DNA of 64,000 bases from Aulostomus chinensis. Lineage: Eukaryota > Chordata > Actinopteri > Syngnathiformes > Aulostomidae. Numbering within the stretch: the first letter of the stretch is position 1; every line of letters begins with the position of its first letter. Of this stretch, positions 51,384 to 62,184 are shown piece by piece. Made by a program: the position numbers and the translations under genes. The DNA is taken from contig JBBMOA010000009.1 in the NCBI GenBank assembly GCA_037954235.1, positions 28,492,126 to 28,556,125 of the forward strand, read 5' to 3'. The notes beneath the pieces are model-generated. The model was not told the DNA's origin. It made no database searches and saw only the letters and a list, made by a program, of their open reading frames with translations.

Positions 51384-51455
51384 TCCCATATGGTCTAGCG
51401 GTTAGGATTCCTGGTTTTCACCCAGGCGGCCCGGGTTCGACTCCCGGTATGGGAA
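51384..51455 (+). tRNA. tRNA-Glu (TTC)
   Basis: A 72-nt cloverleaf beginning TCCCATATGGTCTAGCGGTT, with anticodon TTC at 51417-51419 in the loop TTTTCAC, B box GGTTCGACTCC and discriminator A. By recall it matches the canonical vertebrate tRNA-Glu(TTC). A TTTTTTT terminator follows at 51462-51468. It is divergent from tRNA-His, 495 bp away. Confidence 0.98.
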
Positions 51456-52432
51456 CGATTGTTTTTTTGTTTTTTAACGCACCGTGCCAAACGATCCAAA
51501 ATAAGAACTTGACAAATTAACAATGACGTCTTAGAAGCCAGGTCTCTCTCTCATGAGATCGAGTGATTTTCCATCACTCACAGCTGTTGATAATTCTCCC
51601 CCGGGTCCTGCCTGGTTTGGATTCGTTTGATGAGACATGTCTTGGGAAAGCAGGGTGAGGTTTCTTTTGGGGCTCTAACGTTTGTGTCCCAACCAAGGGG
51701 GACAATGGAATTCTTATCAAAATGCAGATACCGCGGGATTTTATCAACTCTACATGTCTTATCGCAGAAATAAAGTTTGCGACGCAAAAGTTTTCTCGTT
51801 TTGCAGTAATTTTGCAGCCTCTGGAGTCAGTGCCAATTATTCATCCAGCAGTTCCATCTCGAAAGGTTGCAAATGTAAATGTTAGACTGGCATCATCTGT
51901 GAATTCAGTCGCTGCGGGATCAATATAGAAATGGAAAAAGGAAGGTTATTTGAGGAAAATATGGACATTCTTTCACAAAACGTAGGGAGGACATTATACA
52001 CACGCCAAATTCAATCTGTAGTCAAAAGCAGGGGAACACGCACTGTGAGGTGAATGTTCATGGACTGACCGAACCATGCGTTTACACAAACATGCACGGT
52101 CCGTGATAAACACGTTGTCTACATGGATGTCGCTCATGTTTTATACTGTTGCCTTAGCCGGCTTCCTCTTTTCCTCGGCATCGGAAAACAACAGACTGTT
52201 CTAACTGAAGTCTTCGTGACGCCGCTGTCGCGTGTGGTGATGTCACGTGATGCTGTATCACATGACGCTACACGGAAGCTGTAGACGTCCGTAGCGTCGC
52301 CAAATCTTCTGTCGGTGGTCTTTGTGTGAATCACCGGTAATTTCAGTTTGAGCGGCTGTTTTATCGGAGGAACCCCCACCACGGTGAGGACTCAGTGGTG
52401 CACTCGCTGAAACAAGGCTGGGTAGAGCGGAC

Positions 52433-53893
52433 ATGGGGGTTGTTTCTGTGCCGGAGGACGCGTCTCGGCTGCTGGACGAGAAGCTGCTGTCTCTCATGGA
52501 GCAGCTGGAGCTGCTGGAGGAGAAGCGAGCCACCCTCAACTCCCTCATCGAGCAGGTACCTCCTTCACCTCAGGAGCGAAGATCCAGCCAAACAGAACCG
52601 TGTCTGTGACATCACAAAACCTCCGTCTGTCATGGGACGTGTTACGCTGCTGTCCCTCATACCTGCCCGACTCTGTCCTCACCTCATGTCATGTTTGTAT
52701 GTTCATGTTCTTATTTTAATGTGCCACTGAGGCCACATCATGATTTGCACAGGCAGAGCAGCTTAGTGACTCAACATAAACGCCATCATTTTAGTAATGC
52801 AACACATTTCACAAATCTTAACTGTCAGCTTCTACTTTTTTTGTGGACGACCGAACAGAATCATAAGAAATGTGTATGAATCTAAACTGCAGCACTCAGC
52901 ATGTAAATCCCTCAACAAGCATGCATCAAGTCTGTCTTTCTGTCCTCATCTTGGTCTTTCAAACGCAATGTTTTGTTTATTTTTTTAGTACAAAGTTCAA
53001 GTATTTTAGCATTTATTTTAGTTCCCCTCCGCATTCCCTGCAGGGATGGTTCTCCATGTCCAAGGCCCGGTATTCCATGGGAAACAAACAAGTCTCAGCC
53101 CTTCAGTATGCAAGTGAGATGGAGCCACTGGTGCGTCTCCATGTAAGGTGAGAGACCAGAGTCTTGGACACGGACCCTCTGAAACTGGCTTTGTATGATG
53201 ATGCTGGTTATGCATGTATGTTACAGGACACGGGACAATGGTGGGACAGAGTTCTGCACTGAAAGAGATTCCCAGAAGTGTAGTGGTGAGTTGGTACAGG
53301 AGGCTACGTCAATTGAGGATGTGGGTCCTCGAGAGGACGGTGAGTCCATCTGTGGTCCGTGTGGTTTTGAAAACCCATAGTGATTAAAACTCCCAGGAAC
53401 TAACTTTAATTTGTGTCACTTGTTTTGCTTTTCAGGTGTCAGGAGAAGAACAAAACCAAACAATGAAAATACAGAAAAAGAGGAGAGTGAAGAAGCAAGA
53501 AGTAAGAACACTCCTGTTGGTCCTTCGTTTGAAAAAAGTGACCAGAATCCACAGCAGGACCCTCTGAAGTGGTTTGGGATTTTGGTGCCACAATCCCTCA
53601 AACATGCACAGTCGTCATTCCAGCAAGGTAGGGTTCTGAACGGGTCTCCGGAGTAGAGGAAGTCCTCTGACCAGAGCTGGTTTCATCCCAGTGCAACACA
53701 AACCCCCTCCCTTTAGAGCAGTAGACCCCTCAGCTGTTTGTGTCTCATTGCAGGCGTCCAGCTCTCGGCTGAGATTGCAACTCTTCAGACTGAAGTCTTG
53801 ACCACCAGACAGGAGATGAGGCGTCTTCACCAGAGGAAGTCCTCCGCTGCTGCTCCACTGGACAAGGAAACAGAACAAAGAACTGGCGAATAG
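52433..53893 (+). CDS. ccdc115: CCDC115, V-ATPase assembly factor (Vma22 homologue)
   Basis: CCDC115 works with TMEM199 in the ER/ERGIC to assemble the V0 sector of the vacuolar ATPase; human loss causes a glycosylation disorder. Exons: 52433-52555, 53044-53147, 53227-53339, 53436-53627, 53754-53893, giving 223 residues against 180 in human. Exon 1 is a leucine/glutamate-rich coiled coil (LLSLMEQLELLEEKRATLNS). Exon 2 has SKARYSMGNKQVSALQYAS and MEPLVRLH. Exon 3 ends VGPRED. Exon 4 carries the signature DPLKWFGILVPQSLKHAQ. Exon 5 is a second coiled coil (QLSAEIATLQTEV). The extra length against human is mainly the polar, acidic linker in exons 3-4 and the C-terminal tail. All splice phases agree. 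The start is the first ATG in frame, in a CpG-rich context. Confidence 0.95.
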
Positions 53894-54089
53894 CGCGAGG
53901 AGAGCCTGTCCTCGCGCTCCAGTGACATCACTTGTGTTGCTACTGGATAATTTGCTGATATTTAGTAGTTGTTCTAGTTGGACCTGCTGACCAGTACATG
54001 TGGTTAGAATAAATGAATGTGATTGTGTTGGCTAAAACCTGTTGACAAATAGGCTGAATTGTTAAATATTAACTTGTTTGTAACCTTTT

Positions 54090-54095
54090 AATAAA
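54090..54095 (+). other. Poly(A) signal of ccdc115
   Basis: AATAAA lies about 200 bp after the stop. Another AATAAA occurs at 54008-54013, so alternative 3' ends are possible. Confidence 0.6.
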
Positions 54096-54905
54096 TGTTT
54101 TCTGAAGCCATTTTTTGTACTTGATGTATTTTTCGCACAGTAAATGGACATTGCTTAGTTTTATTCATCTGAAAAGGGACGATGTACAAAATCAGCATTC
54201 AAACTGAAGGAAATGTGCCCGAGTGAGCAAACAGGGTGACTGTCTGACGTCCCTTCATCCGAATAAAAATGGCAACAACAGCACAACAGTCGAAGAGACT
54301 CAGACGCGCTGTTCTCATTCCACCGTTAATGTAGAGGGAACCGTCTCCAGAAGTCTCTGCCCTGAAAGGAACCCCCCCCCCCCACCCCCTCCTCCTCCTC
54401 CTCCTCCTGTTACAGGTCCAGCTGTGCACCACCACCCTCTCATCCAAGCAGCCTGGTTGCAGCCGAACATTACCGGGTCCTGTCGAAACGAAACTCCGGG
54501 TGGTGTGTACTTCCTGGTCCGGCTCTGATACTGTCTACCAGCCTCCATGAGACGCACCGCGTTTCCCCCTCCTGCGTCCGAGCGGCGGATGGGAGCGTAG
54601 AAACAACGGATGTAGCCTCACTCCTCTATTATTGATGTTTCCAGACATCCGCAGAAGCCCGTGCAGGCTTGATGGTGGCCGATTCTGGACGAACAAGCGA
54701 CGCGACTCCCGCTCGGGAACACAATTTCCTTTTGTCTGCGCATCAGGCGTCAACATTTGGGGCTGTGCGATCGGCGGGGATCGGGACGTAAACACGCCGG
54801 TGGCCTGCCTGCGCTCACGGGAAGAGTCGAGATCGATCCCTCAGACTCGCATTGTCCTTGATCGCAAGTTAATTTCAAGTTGAAGGAGAGGAAGTGTTTG
54901 CCCCA
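54096..54905. other. Intergenic region before the BED/hAT gene
   Basis: About 0.8 kb. It contains a C run followed by CCT triplets (54369-54408) and a GC-richer, CpG-containing stretch (54440-54880) that is the likely promoter and 5' UTR of the next gene. No terminal inverted repeat of a transposon was seen before the start codon. No other coding sequence is recognised. Confidence 0.5.
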
Positions 54906-57532
54906 ATGGCGTCAGTTTCCAAGGTGTCTATACTGGATTACTTTAACATTGTATTTGAGGGTGAAAATGGTAAAATCGAGTCCAACTGCAAGGCTTGTGG
55001 CACCAGAATCCAGGCGAAGCGGAGTGTCACGTCCAACTTCGTAACGCATCTCAAGGTAATGATTTCAAAATAAAATGTTCTGCATCCTTGTTATCATGAG
55101 GGGAAGACACGTATCTGTCCGCATCACCTGAGAGCCTGTCAGCAGGTTTATGACACTGCCAGGCTGTTGCCTCTCGTGATTTACAGGATTTATTTGCCAT
55201 CCTAGAATATCAGGCACTCTGGTGAATACATCCAGTGAGTCAAGTACCTGTCACCCAGTAACAGTGCTCCCATCTCTGGCTCTCTCCTCCTCAGCGAAAG
55301 CATCAGGCAATGTATGATGACTTTGTGAAAAGGAAAGACATGAAGAGAGAGGGTTACTCCTCCGGTTCCCTGCACACTTTCTCCGCCAATGGAGGGAATA
55401 CCCGCTACTCTCTCCCCATCAGCACCGGAGTGGGAGGAGGCGGAATGGGAACTCTGGAAGCAGGAGGAGTAGCAGGTTCTGGAGGTGGGGTGACCAAGTT
55501 TGACAGACATGACCCACGTCAGGTGCGCGGTTTAGTCCATCAACGCTTCTCATGCATATAACCAGCCTGCCCTTTGTGAAGTCCGGCCTCAGTGGTCTGT
55601 TGTGGTGAAGCAGTGAGGTCCTCTGCTCTGATGTTGATCTTTGTCACCTTAGGCTCTGATCTCCGAGGCTATCGCGAAGATGATTGTGCAAGATCTGCAG
55701 CCAGTGTCCATCGTGGAAAATCACGGCTTCAGGGAGCTGCTTCAGCTCCTGGAGCCACGGTACACTCCAGAACCCCAGCACTACATCCAGAGCCAGCTCC
55801 TCCCAGCCTACGCCTACCAGGCCCAGTTGGCAACCCGTCAGGCCCTGGCCTCGGCGCACGCCCTCAGTCTCAGCTTGGATGTCTGGAGGGGTTTATCTGG
55901 CGCTACACCAGGGTAAGAATGTACAAAAAAGCAACCTTAGGTTTCATCCTCTAGCTTATGAATCTGCTTCTGTTTTTCTGCAGGTATCTGGGAGTCACCT
56001 GCCACTTCCTCACATCTGACTGGCAGATGCGGTCGGCTCTGCTGGCATGCCTCCCCCTTGCCGGGGGCACCTCCGGGAGTCGTGTCCTTTCAGATTTTGA
56101 TGAAGTGTGCCACTCTCATGGCGTGTCAGGGAGAGCCTTTCGTGTTGTTGCTGACCATTTTGTGACGGCAGCGACCGTAAAACCATGTTGTCTTCCTGGT
56201 TTCTTAGTTTCCCCTCTTCTTGTTAACGGACAAGATGAGGGCGATGAGGAAGAGTTGGAAAATGGCAACGATGCAGAGGAGGGCATGAGGAACGGTCACG
56301 GTGACGGGGGAGAGGACGAAGCGTGGGAGGACTCGTGGGAGCAGGGTCTGGGGGTTTGTCGTGTGGACTGCTTCTCTCGGTCTCTCGGACTGTGCGTCAG
56401 AGATGGGTTGCGCTCGTGTCCGCAGCTCTCCTCCACACTGGCCAAGGCCGGCTCCTTCTACAACTACATTACCTCTGCTGTTCCACCAGAGAAACTCAGC
56501 CAGGTGTTTGAAGGTCCTGGGTTGACAATGGGCGGCCAAGGAAATACATCTCCTGCGGTGAGAGACTGGGCTGGTCAGTTGAAGGTATGAATTATTAGCT
56601 CCGTAGATGTGACTTTAATGATAATTGAACAGACGTAGTAGAGGTACCTTTTAGAAGGAGGAGAGGTACTCATGTTTGTTGTTGCGCAGGTGCTTCGGCG
56701 GCTGCTTGACTCAGTGGAGTTCTTAGAGGAGATGAGCGGTCCAGGGGAGCTGGCGCTGGGTGTGTCAGAGAGAGCCCTGCTGAGGGAGGTCACTGATGCG
56801 TTGGAACCCTTCACAGAGGCCTGGGACATGGTGTACGGGGACCGGCATGCAGACCTACAGACCGACAGACATGTGTCCATCAGCCTGGCTCTGCCGTGTG
56901 TTCTTGGCTTACGTAAGCATCTCTCCGAAACGTCATCCCACCACTGCCCCTCTCTCCTGATGGGCCTCAGCCAGGCTGTAGAGCATCGGCTGGCCCCTAT
57001 ACTTGAGGACCCGCTCTACATCACTGCCACCACTCTGGACCCCCAGTTCAAGCTCACATGGAGCAGCAGCCCCGACTGGCACAGACAAGTTCTAATAGAA
57101 GAGTTATCCAAACATTCCACAGCCTCCAGCCCTGTAGACTCCAACACAGACCTTCATCCTCATTCCCACACTCCTCCGGCCCCAGCTCCGTCACCCGTCT
57201 CCTCGCTGTCTCGGCCCTGCAAGCTCTTCTCTTTCATCAAGCAGAGACCCACGGCACAAGCCAAGAGTTTAGAGCAGGAGTTGACCATCTACCTGCGAGA
57301 GGAACCCACAGATGAAGAGGCTTTGCATTACTGGCGGCGTAAAGCGATCGACTTTCCTCTACTTGCCCAAGTGGCCAAGAGGGCGTTTACCATACCTGCT
57401 TGTAGCACTGCGGTGGAGAGCATCTTCACCAGCGCCGGCCGCTGTCTGCGGCCAGAGAGAGGCCGAGTCTTACCAAAGAACTTGGAGACACTCATCTACC
57501 TCAAAGCCAACTACAGATTATTATGGACTTAA
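54906..57532 (+). CDS. BED zinc-finger / hAT-transposase-derived protein (ZBED-like), five exons
   Basis: Exons 54906-55055, 55295-55522, 55653-55912, 55984-56584 and 56690-57532 join in phase to 693 residues without a stop. Residues 1-55 form a BED finger with C28, C31, H48 and H53 (SNCKACG...FVTHLKRKH). Residues 55-126 are a Gly/Ser-rich linker. A transposase core follows, with LSLDVW (D202), VVADHFV (D270) and an acidic insertion (about residues 290-325). The C-terminal hAT dimerisation domain has PACSTAVESIFTSAGR (E656) and PKNLETLIYLKANYRLLW. D202-D270 spacing is 68 residues, the same as in Hermes (D180, D248; E572) by recall. The usual C-x-x-H motif after the second Asp reads DCFSRSLGLCVRDG, with Arg for His. 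Four introns, intact frame and absence of seen TIRs point to a host gene of the ZBED type, probably a DNA-binding regulator. The exact orthologue is not named. Confidence 0.85.
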
Positions 57533-58086
57533 CTCTTTGACTCTAGCATCATTTTACCTGAAAAGTTACTGACTGGATTTAGCAACATACTACAGTTGAT
57601 ACGATACGGAATGAACTACCCAGAATTCAAAGCCCTTTACCCTTCAATCCACTCTTCCAGACAACAGGTGTGTGTTGCGGTCTGTTGGCCGTGTGACCGG
57701 CGTGCTGACGATTGCACCACTCGCTGAGGACCAAGGGATCTCAAACCGGATCCATACTTAAACATTTATTTTCTGCCTGAGGAGGGTCTGCGGAGAACCC
57801 AGATATCACAGCCACCCTCTTTCTGTCTGACTTAATCCAAAGACAACTTGAGTCTGTTCTCTACCAACTAGTGACCCGCTGACGTACCAGTGACATCAAA
57901 ATGGCCATCCATCGCCTGATGATTCTGATGGTTGATATACACATTAACCCTAAAGTTTGCAATTAATCTGACATCGGTGTTTAAATGATCAAAGGGAAGA
58001 AACATCAGCTGCTTAACCACATAACAGTGCATCATCCACTTATTCCTTTTTCTCTTTGTGTGTTTGCCTCGTCACCAGGACATCAT

Positions 58087-58092
58087 AATAAA
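58087..58092 (+). other. Poly(A) signal, BED/hAT gene
   Basis: AATAAA lies about 555 bp after the stop codon and is the first canonical signal downstream. Confidence 0.55.
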
Positions 58093-58490
58093 TGAGATTC
58101 ACTTTGTACTGCACGTGTGTGTCTATGTACAGACGTGTGCACCTGTGCGTGTAGTTTTCAGTGGTGGCTAAAAGCTCACTTTCACTTTTTAATTCATGTT
58201 CATTTTTTCCTCTGCCGATCCTCTACGACGCAGCTCTGTCAGGCTGGAGGTCAGCTCCATTTCATTTGATTTATCAAGACTTCAATCCTTTTTCAATTTC
58301 TCATCCGCTTCTCAACTTTGAGGATTTTAAATGGGTTTGACCCTCCTTCTGCCCCAGACAACCAGCAGAGGATGTGTACATGTGGCACAATAGAGGCTTC
58401 TGCTTTGTCTGACCTCACTTGAATAGTTTGAAACCACTGTGAGTGGCACCACTTTGAAGGGGAAACTGTGAATGTTGCAGTCTATATTTT

Positions 58491-58550
<60 letters not shown>

Positions 58551-58552
58551 TT
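58491..58552. repeat. (CTTT)n microsatellite
   Basis: About 15 units of CTTT, read as AAAG on the minus strand. Confidence 0.97.
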
Positions 58553-60087
58553 TTGGCCAGGCCAGTGTCCAGGTTGGGAAATTGCAATTAATTCCATTTC
58601 AGTGAAATCCAAGTTGTCAAGAAGGTAGAAATCACATCCTGCATGGTCCCCCCCCCCCCCCAGCTAACTTATAATGCCTACTTGCAAACTGACTAACAAA
58701 TCAATGACAGAAAACCAAATATTATATGCTGGGTTTGTGTTTCTGAAAGTAACAAAATGCCTGAATGGATTTATGATTGCTTTATGATGAGTAATGAACA
58801 CTTGACAGCAGGAATCCATTATAAAATGACTGGCTGTTGCAGTAGATCTGATTACAACAGCTGTCTCAAGGATTACATGTATTTTTCACCAACTAACACA
58901 GTTTTTTTCCAAGTGTGTTTTTTTGTTGTTGTTGAAAGCCTCTTAAGAGGAAGTGCCTCAGTCGACATGGAACGCGGCGAGATGTCCCTCATAGATCCTA
59001 ATTATTTGGGGATGCTGCGATGGTGATGATTATCACCCCAGGACGTCGCTCCCATTTAGATGAGTCTCTTGATTCGGCCTGGACGCGTCAGTGTGTTTAT
59101 CTTTGAAGGGTGTGTTTGCTGCTGGTCTCATGGGCGTGTTGTTGATTGTGACTACGTGGAGCAGCTTGAAGTGTCTCCCCCACCAACCCTCCACCACCCA
59201 CCCCTGGCTGTGACAGCTCATCCATTTGAGTTAGACCAGCCGGCTGGGCTGTGGTTCTATTCGTAATTGCCTCTGAAATGAATTACTTGGCAGACAGTGC
59301 GGCCGAGGGAGGGGAGGAAATTGTAATTGAACTGCCCCCACCCTCTCTTGTGTGCCTCAAGTTATTACATCTGCAGTGCAGAAAGCCATTTTCTGTCCAC
59401 ACGTCGACACAAAAGTACACACACAAAACCAATTTTTTCCCCTCCCCCACACAGCGGCCTCAGCACAGCGCCATATTGATGCAGGGTGATTTCATGGATT
59501 GATTGTTAGTGGGCACACTGGGCCACGCTGCACTCTTATTCATAGCACAGTGAGGAAAAGCTCCTCCCTGGTGTTGTGTGTTTGCTTGCACTGCCCTGCT
59601 CCCAGTCTGGCTCTATTTGGGTGCTGAGCTGCAGGACAGAGGAGTTGGCAAAAACAAAAGTGGTGTTCAGTATCCAGAGAGCCCTGGTTACCCTGTACAC
59701 ACAGACGCATAAACAGACCAGCACCGTTATTAATAATCTGCCTCTTAGTGACCTGTTGACAGTCAGAAACTCAAAGGTTGTTTCCTTTTTAATGTGGCAA
59801 CTGTATAAAGTGTGGAAGAACTTACTGACCTACCTTTGTCATTCAATACACAGGAACTCAGTGTTGTTATCTTTTGCCCTTTTAGCATCCAAGGCATGGG
59901 GGGGGGGGGGGTAGCTGAGCCCCCAGCCCCAGCCACACATGCACATGCACATGCTGTGAGTCAGTCAGACCATAGCACACAATGGGTTCTATTTCTGTAA
60001 ATGTGCTGGGGTTATCATTCCACTTAGGCTGACTCTCGCCCCCTCTTTATCTAACTCACTCACTCACTCACTCACACACTCAAAATC

Positions 60088-61189
60088 ATGGCCGACAGAA
60101 ACAGCCGGTTCAGCGTTAAGAAGAAGGAGAAGAAGGTGGAGAACAAAACAAATGATGACAAGGATAAAGACAAGGAAAAGGGGAAGGAGAAACCAGTGAA
60201 GAAGCCTGACAAAGTGGCCAAAAAGCCAGAGAAGACTCCGGAGCAGAACAAAACAGATGAGCAGAAGAGGAGCGGGGAAGATGGAGGGGCGGCGGGAGCG
60301 GAGGTGACCAGCACTGAAGAAAATGGGGAGTTTCAGCCCATTGAACTGCCACCGTTTGAGATTGTCACAGGGTGGGTGTGATGGAACACACCAGAGTGAA
60401 GCTAGAGTTGATATGGTCCACACTTGGTTCGATTATCTGCTTGTTTTTCTCATCTTTCTGTGCATGTTGTAGACTTGATTTCAATGATAGTAATGATTTG
60501 CAGCTGCCAGCCTCACTAACCCAGCAGAGTGGGATGAGTCACACAGGCGACACTGATGCTCCGCCGAGCATCTGCTGCCCAGTCTCTGTCCTTTGAGTAT
60601 TAGCTATTTGATATCACAGCTATAAGGGAGCTATTTGTGTCATCCATCTGGCTATTAATGCACTGTACAGGAATGGATTGATCAAGAGGGGCAGAGATGA
60701 GAAGGTGATTGGCTCAAGTCATGAGGGGCCTGGTGCATCCACAGTCGGGGGATTAAAAATCCGATCATATTTATAGTAACGTCAGCTCACTCTGAGGAAT
60801 TCACATTAACATTCCTTCCAGCCGCGTTTATGTCAGAATCTTACTTGTTTAGCCTTCACTGTTGTCTCCATCCGTCTTTGCTGGTCCACAAATTGATTGC
60901 AGTGTCACATGTTGTCAGTGGAGGAGGATGGCTTTTCCCCTGGAGGTGTGGTAGTGGTCACGGCCCCCTGGCTGAAGGTAGGGGTGGGACCCTCAGAATC
61001 ACAATAGTATCACCACAGTCAGCTCATGATAGTGTCACGATACGAAAGTTCAGTGACAGTCAGGACGAGTCAGCATCTGTGAAAGTGAAGAAGAAATATC
61101 AAAAAAAGAAGAAGAAGCAGTAGTTTTGTATTTATATAAAACATTGTAAGAACTGTGATGAAAAACATAGTCCTGCTGAGAACCTGCTG

Positions 61190-61244
<55 letters not shown>

Positions 61245-62184
61245 AACAAACGCGTTGAAATGACAAAACGGTGATGTCATGACTCCGTTTATAACCTCAG
61301 CTGTATAATGCTGTATAATACCAATAATTTATGTCTAGAGCAAATATCATGCTATAGTACAGCGTAACCCCCCCCCCCCCCCCCCCCCCAGGTCAAAGAT
61401 GGTAGACTCTCTGAAAGCACTGCTGAACCTTCACGCGTCGATAACTGGAATCGTATTCTCTGGCTTTGGCTTGAAAAGAAAACAGGATAATTTCATGATA
61501 AATTGATGGAAACTCTTTTCTTCCCACCAGGGACCAGATGAGCCCGTTCTACTTCAAGTTTCAGTTCAGGAATGTGGAGTACTCATCAGGGAGGAACAAG
61601 ACCCTGCTGTGCTACAGAGTGGATGCTGCAGGAGGCAGCACAGAGCCGCTGAAAGGTTATATGGAGGATGAACACGCCACAGCTCATGCTGAGGAGGCTT
61701 TCTTTCAACAGGTGAGGTGTCGCCATCAGCTGTTCTTCACCCAGTACGTCTGTGAATCCCCCTGGCACAGGTAATCGCTCTCTGCTCATTAGAATGTCAT
61801 TTATCTGTGTGTGCCTCCCCACACATTCCTCTCCAGGTGCTCCCTGACAACAACTCTGCCCAGGAGTACGAGGTCACATGGTACGTGTCATCCAGTCCCT
61901 GTGTGGCTTGTGCAGCCAAGCTGGCCAACATCCTCCAGCAGCGTAAGAAGGTTCGTCTCTGCATTTTCTGCTCTCGGCTCTTTGATTGGGAGGAACCGGA
62001 GGTGGCGGAGGGGCTCAAGGCTCTGGCGAGGGCCGGCTGCAAGCTGAGGATGATGAAGCCCTCTGACTTCGTGCATGTTTGGGAGACGTATGTGGAGAAG
62101 GAGGACCAGAGCTTTGCTCCCTGGGAGGACTGTCAGGAGAACTACGACTTCTATGTAGAGAAACTGGCAGATGTCCTCAAGTAG
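60088..62184 (+). CDS. apobec2: APOBEC2, AID/APOBEC-family deaminase-fold protein
   Basis: APOBEC2 belongs to the zinc-dependent cytidine deaminase family, but robust editing activity has not been shown; it is muscle-enriched in vertebrates and is needed for normal fish muscle and retina regeneration in published work. Exons 60088-60371, 61531-61711 and 61837-62184 give 270 residues (human 224). Residues 11-65 are a lysine/glutamate-rich, low-complexity extension absent from mammals. The core starts at IELPPFEIVTG (near residue 85). The zinc site is intact: H147-A-E149 in HATAHAEEAFF, then 26 residues, then P-C177-V-A-C180 within WYVSSSPCVAC. LFDWEEPEV, CKLRMMKPSDFVHVWE and the LADVLK end are APOBEC2 signatures. 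Intron 1 (about 1.16 kb) holds a CA repeat and a MEF2-like site. Teleosts have apobec2a and apobec2b; the copy is not assigned. Confidence 0.95.
61193..61242. repeat. (CA)n microsatellite in apobec2 intron 1
   Basis: About 50 bp of pure CA. It is followed at about 61369-61390 by a C homopolymer of about 21 bases, 140 bp before the exon 2 acceptor. Confidence 0.96.

Larger units (their letters stand above)
49968..52432. other. Region between ebp and ccdc115 with two tRNA genes
   Basis: Apart from the tRNA-His and tRNA-Glu genes no coding sequence is recognised. The region should hold the ebp promoter and untranslated first exon (likely near 50150-50470, because an acceptor sits directly before the ebp ATG) and the ccdc115 promoter (about 52100-52430). 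A CCAAT box on the plus strand occurs at 50336-50340, with an inverted ATTGG at 50395-50399, consistent with sterol-gene promoters but not specific. Confidence 0.5.
57533..60087. other. Intergenic region between the BED/hAT gene and apobec2
   Basis: About 2.5 kb. The first 560 bp are the likely 3' UTR, ending at the poly(A) signal near 58087. A CTTT microsatellite and a C run (58649-58662) follow. The stretch 58900-59520 is complex, non-repetitive sequence without coding potential and may be regulatory. Close to apobec2 there is a CATTCC (M-CAT-like) element at 60017-60022 and an ACTC repeat at about 60054-60080, just before the start codon. No other gene is recognised. Confidence 0.5.

Noticed and set aside
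60960..61060. A phrase resembling a MITE end (AGGGGTGGGACC followed by ATCACGATA-like words) in apobec2 intron 1.
   Set aside because: Too short and without a second terminus or target-site duplication, so no mobile element is called.
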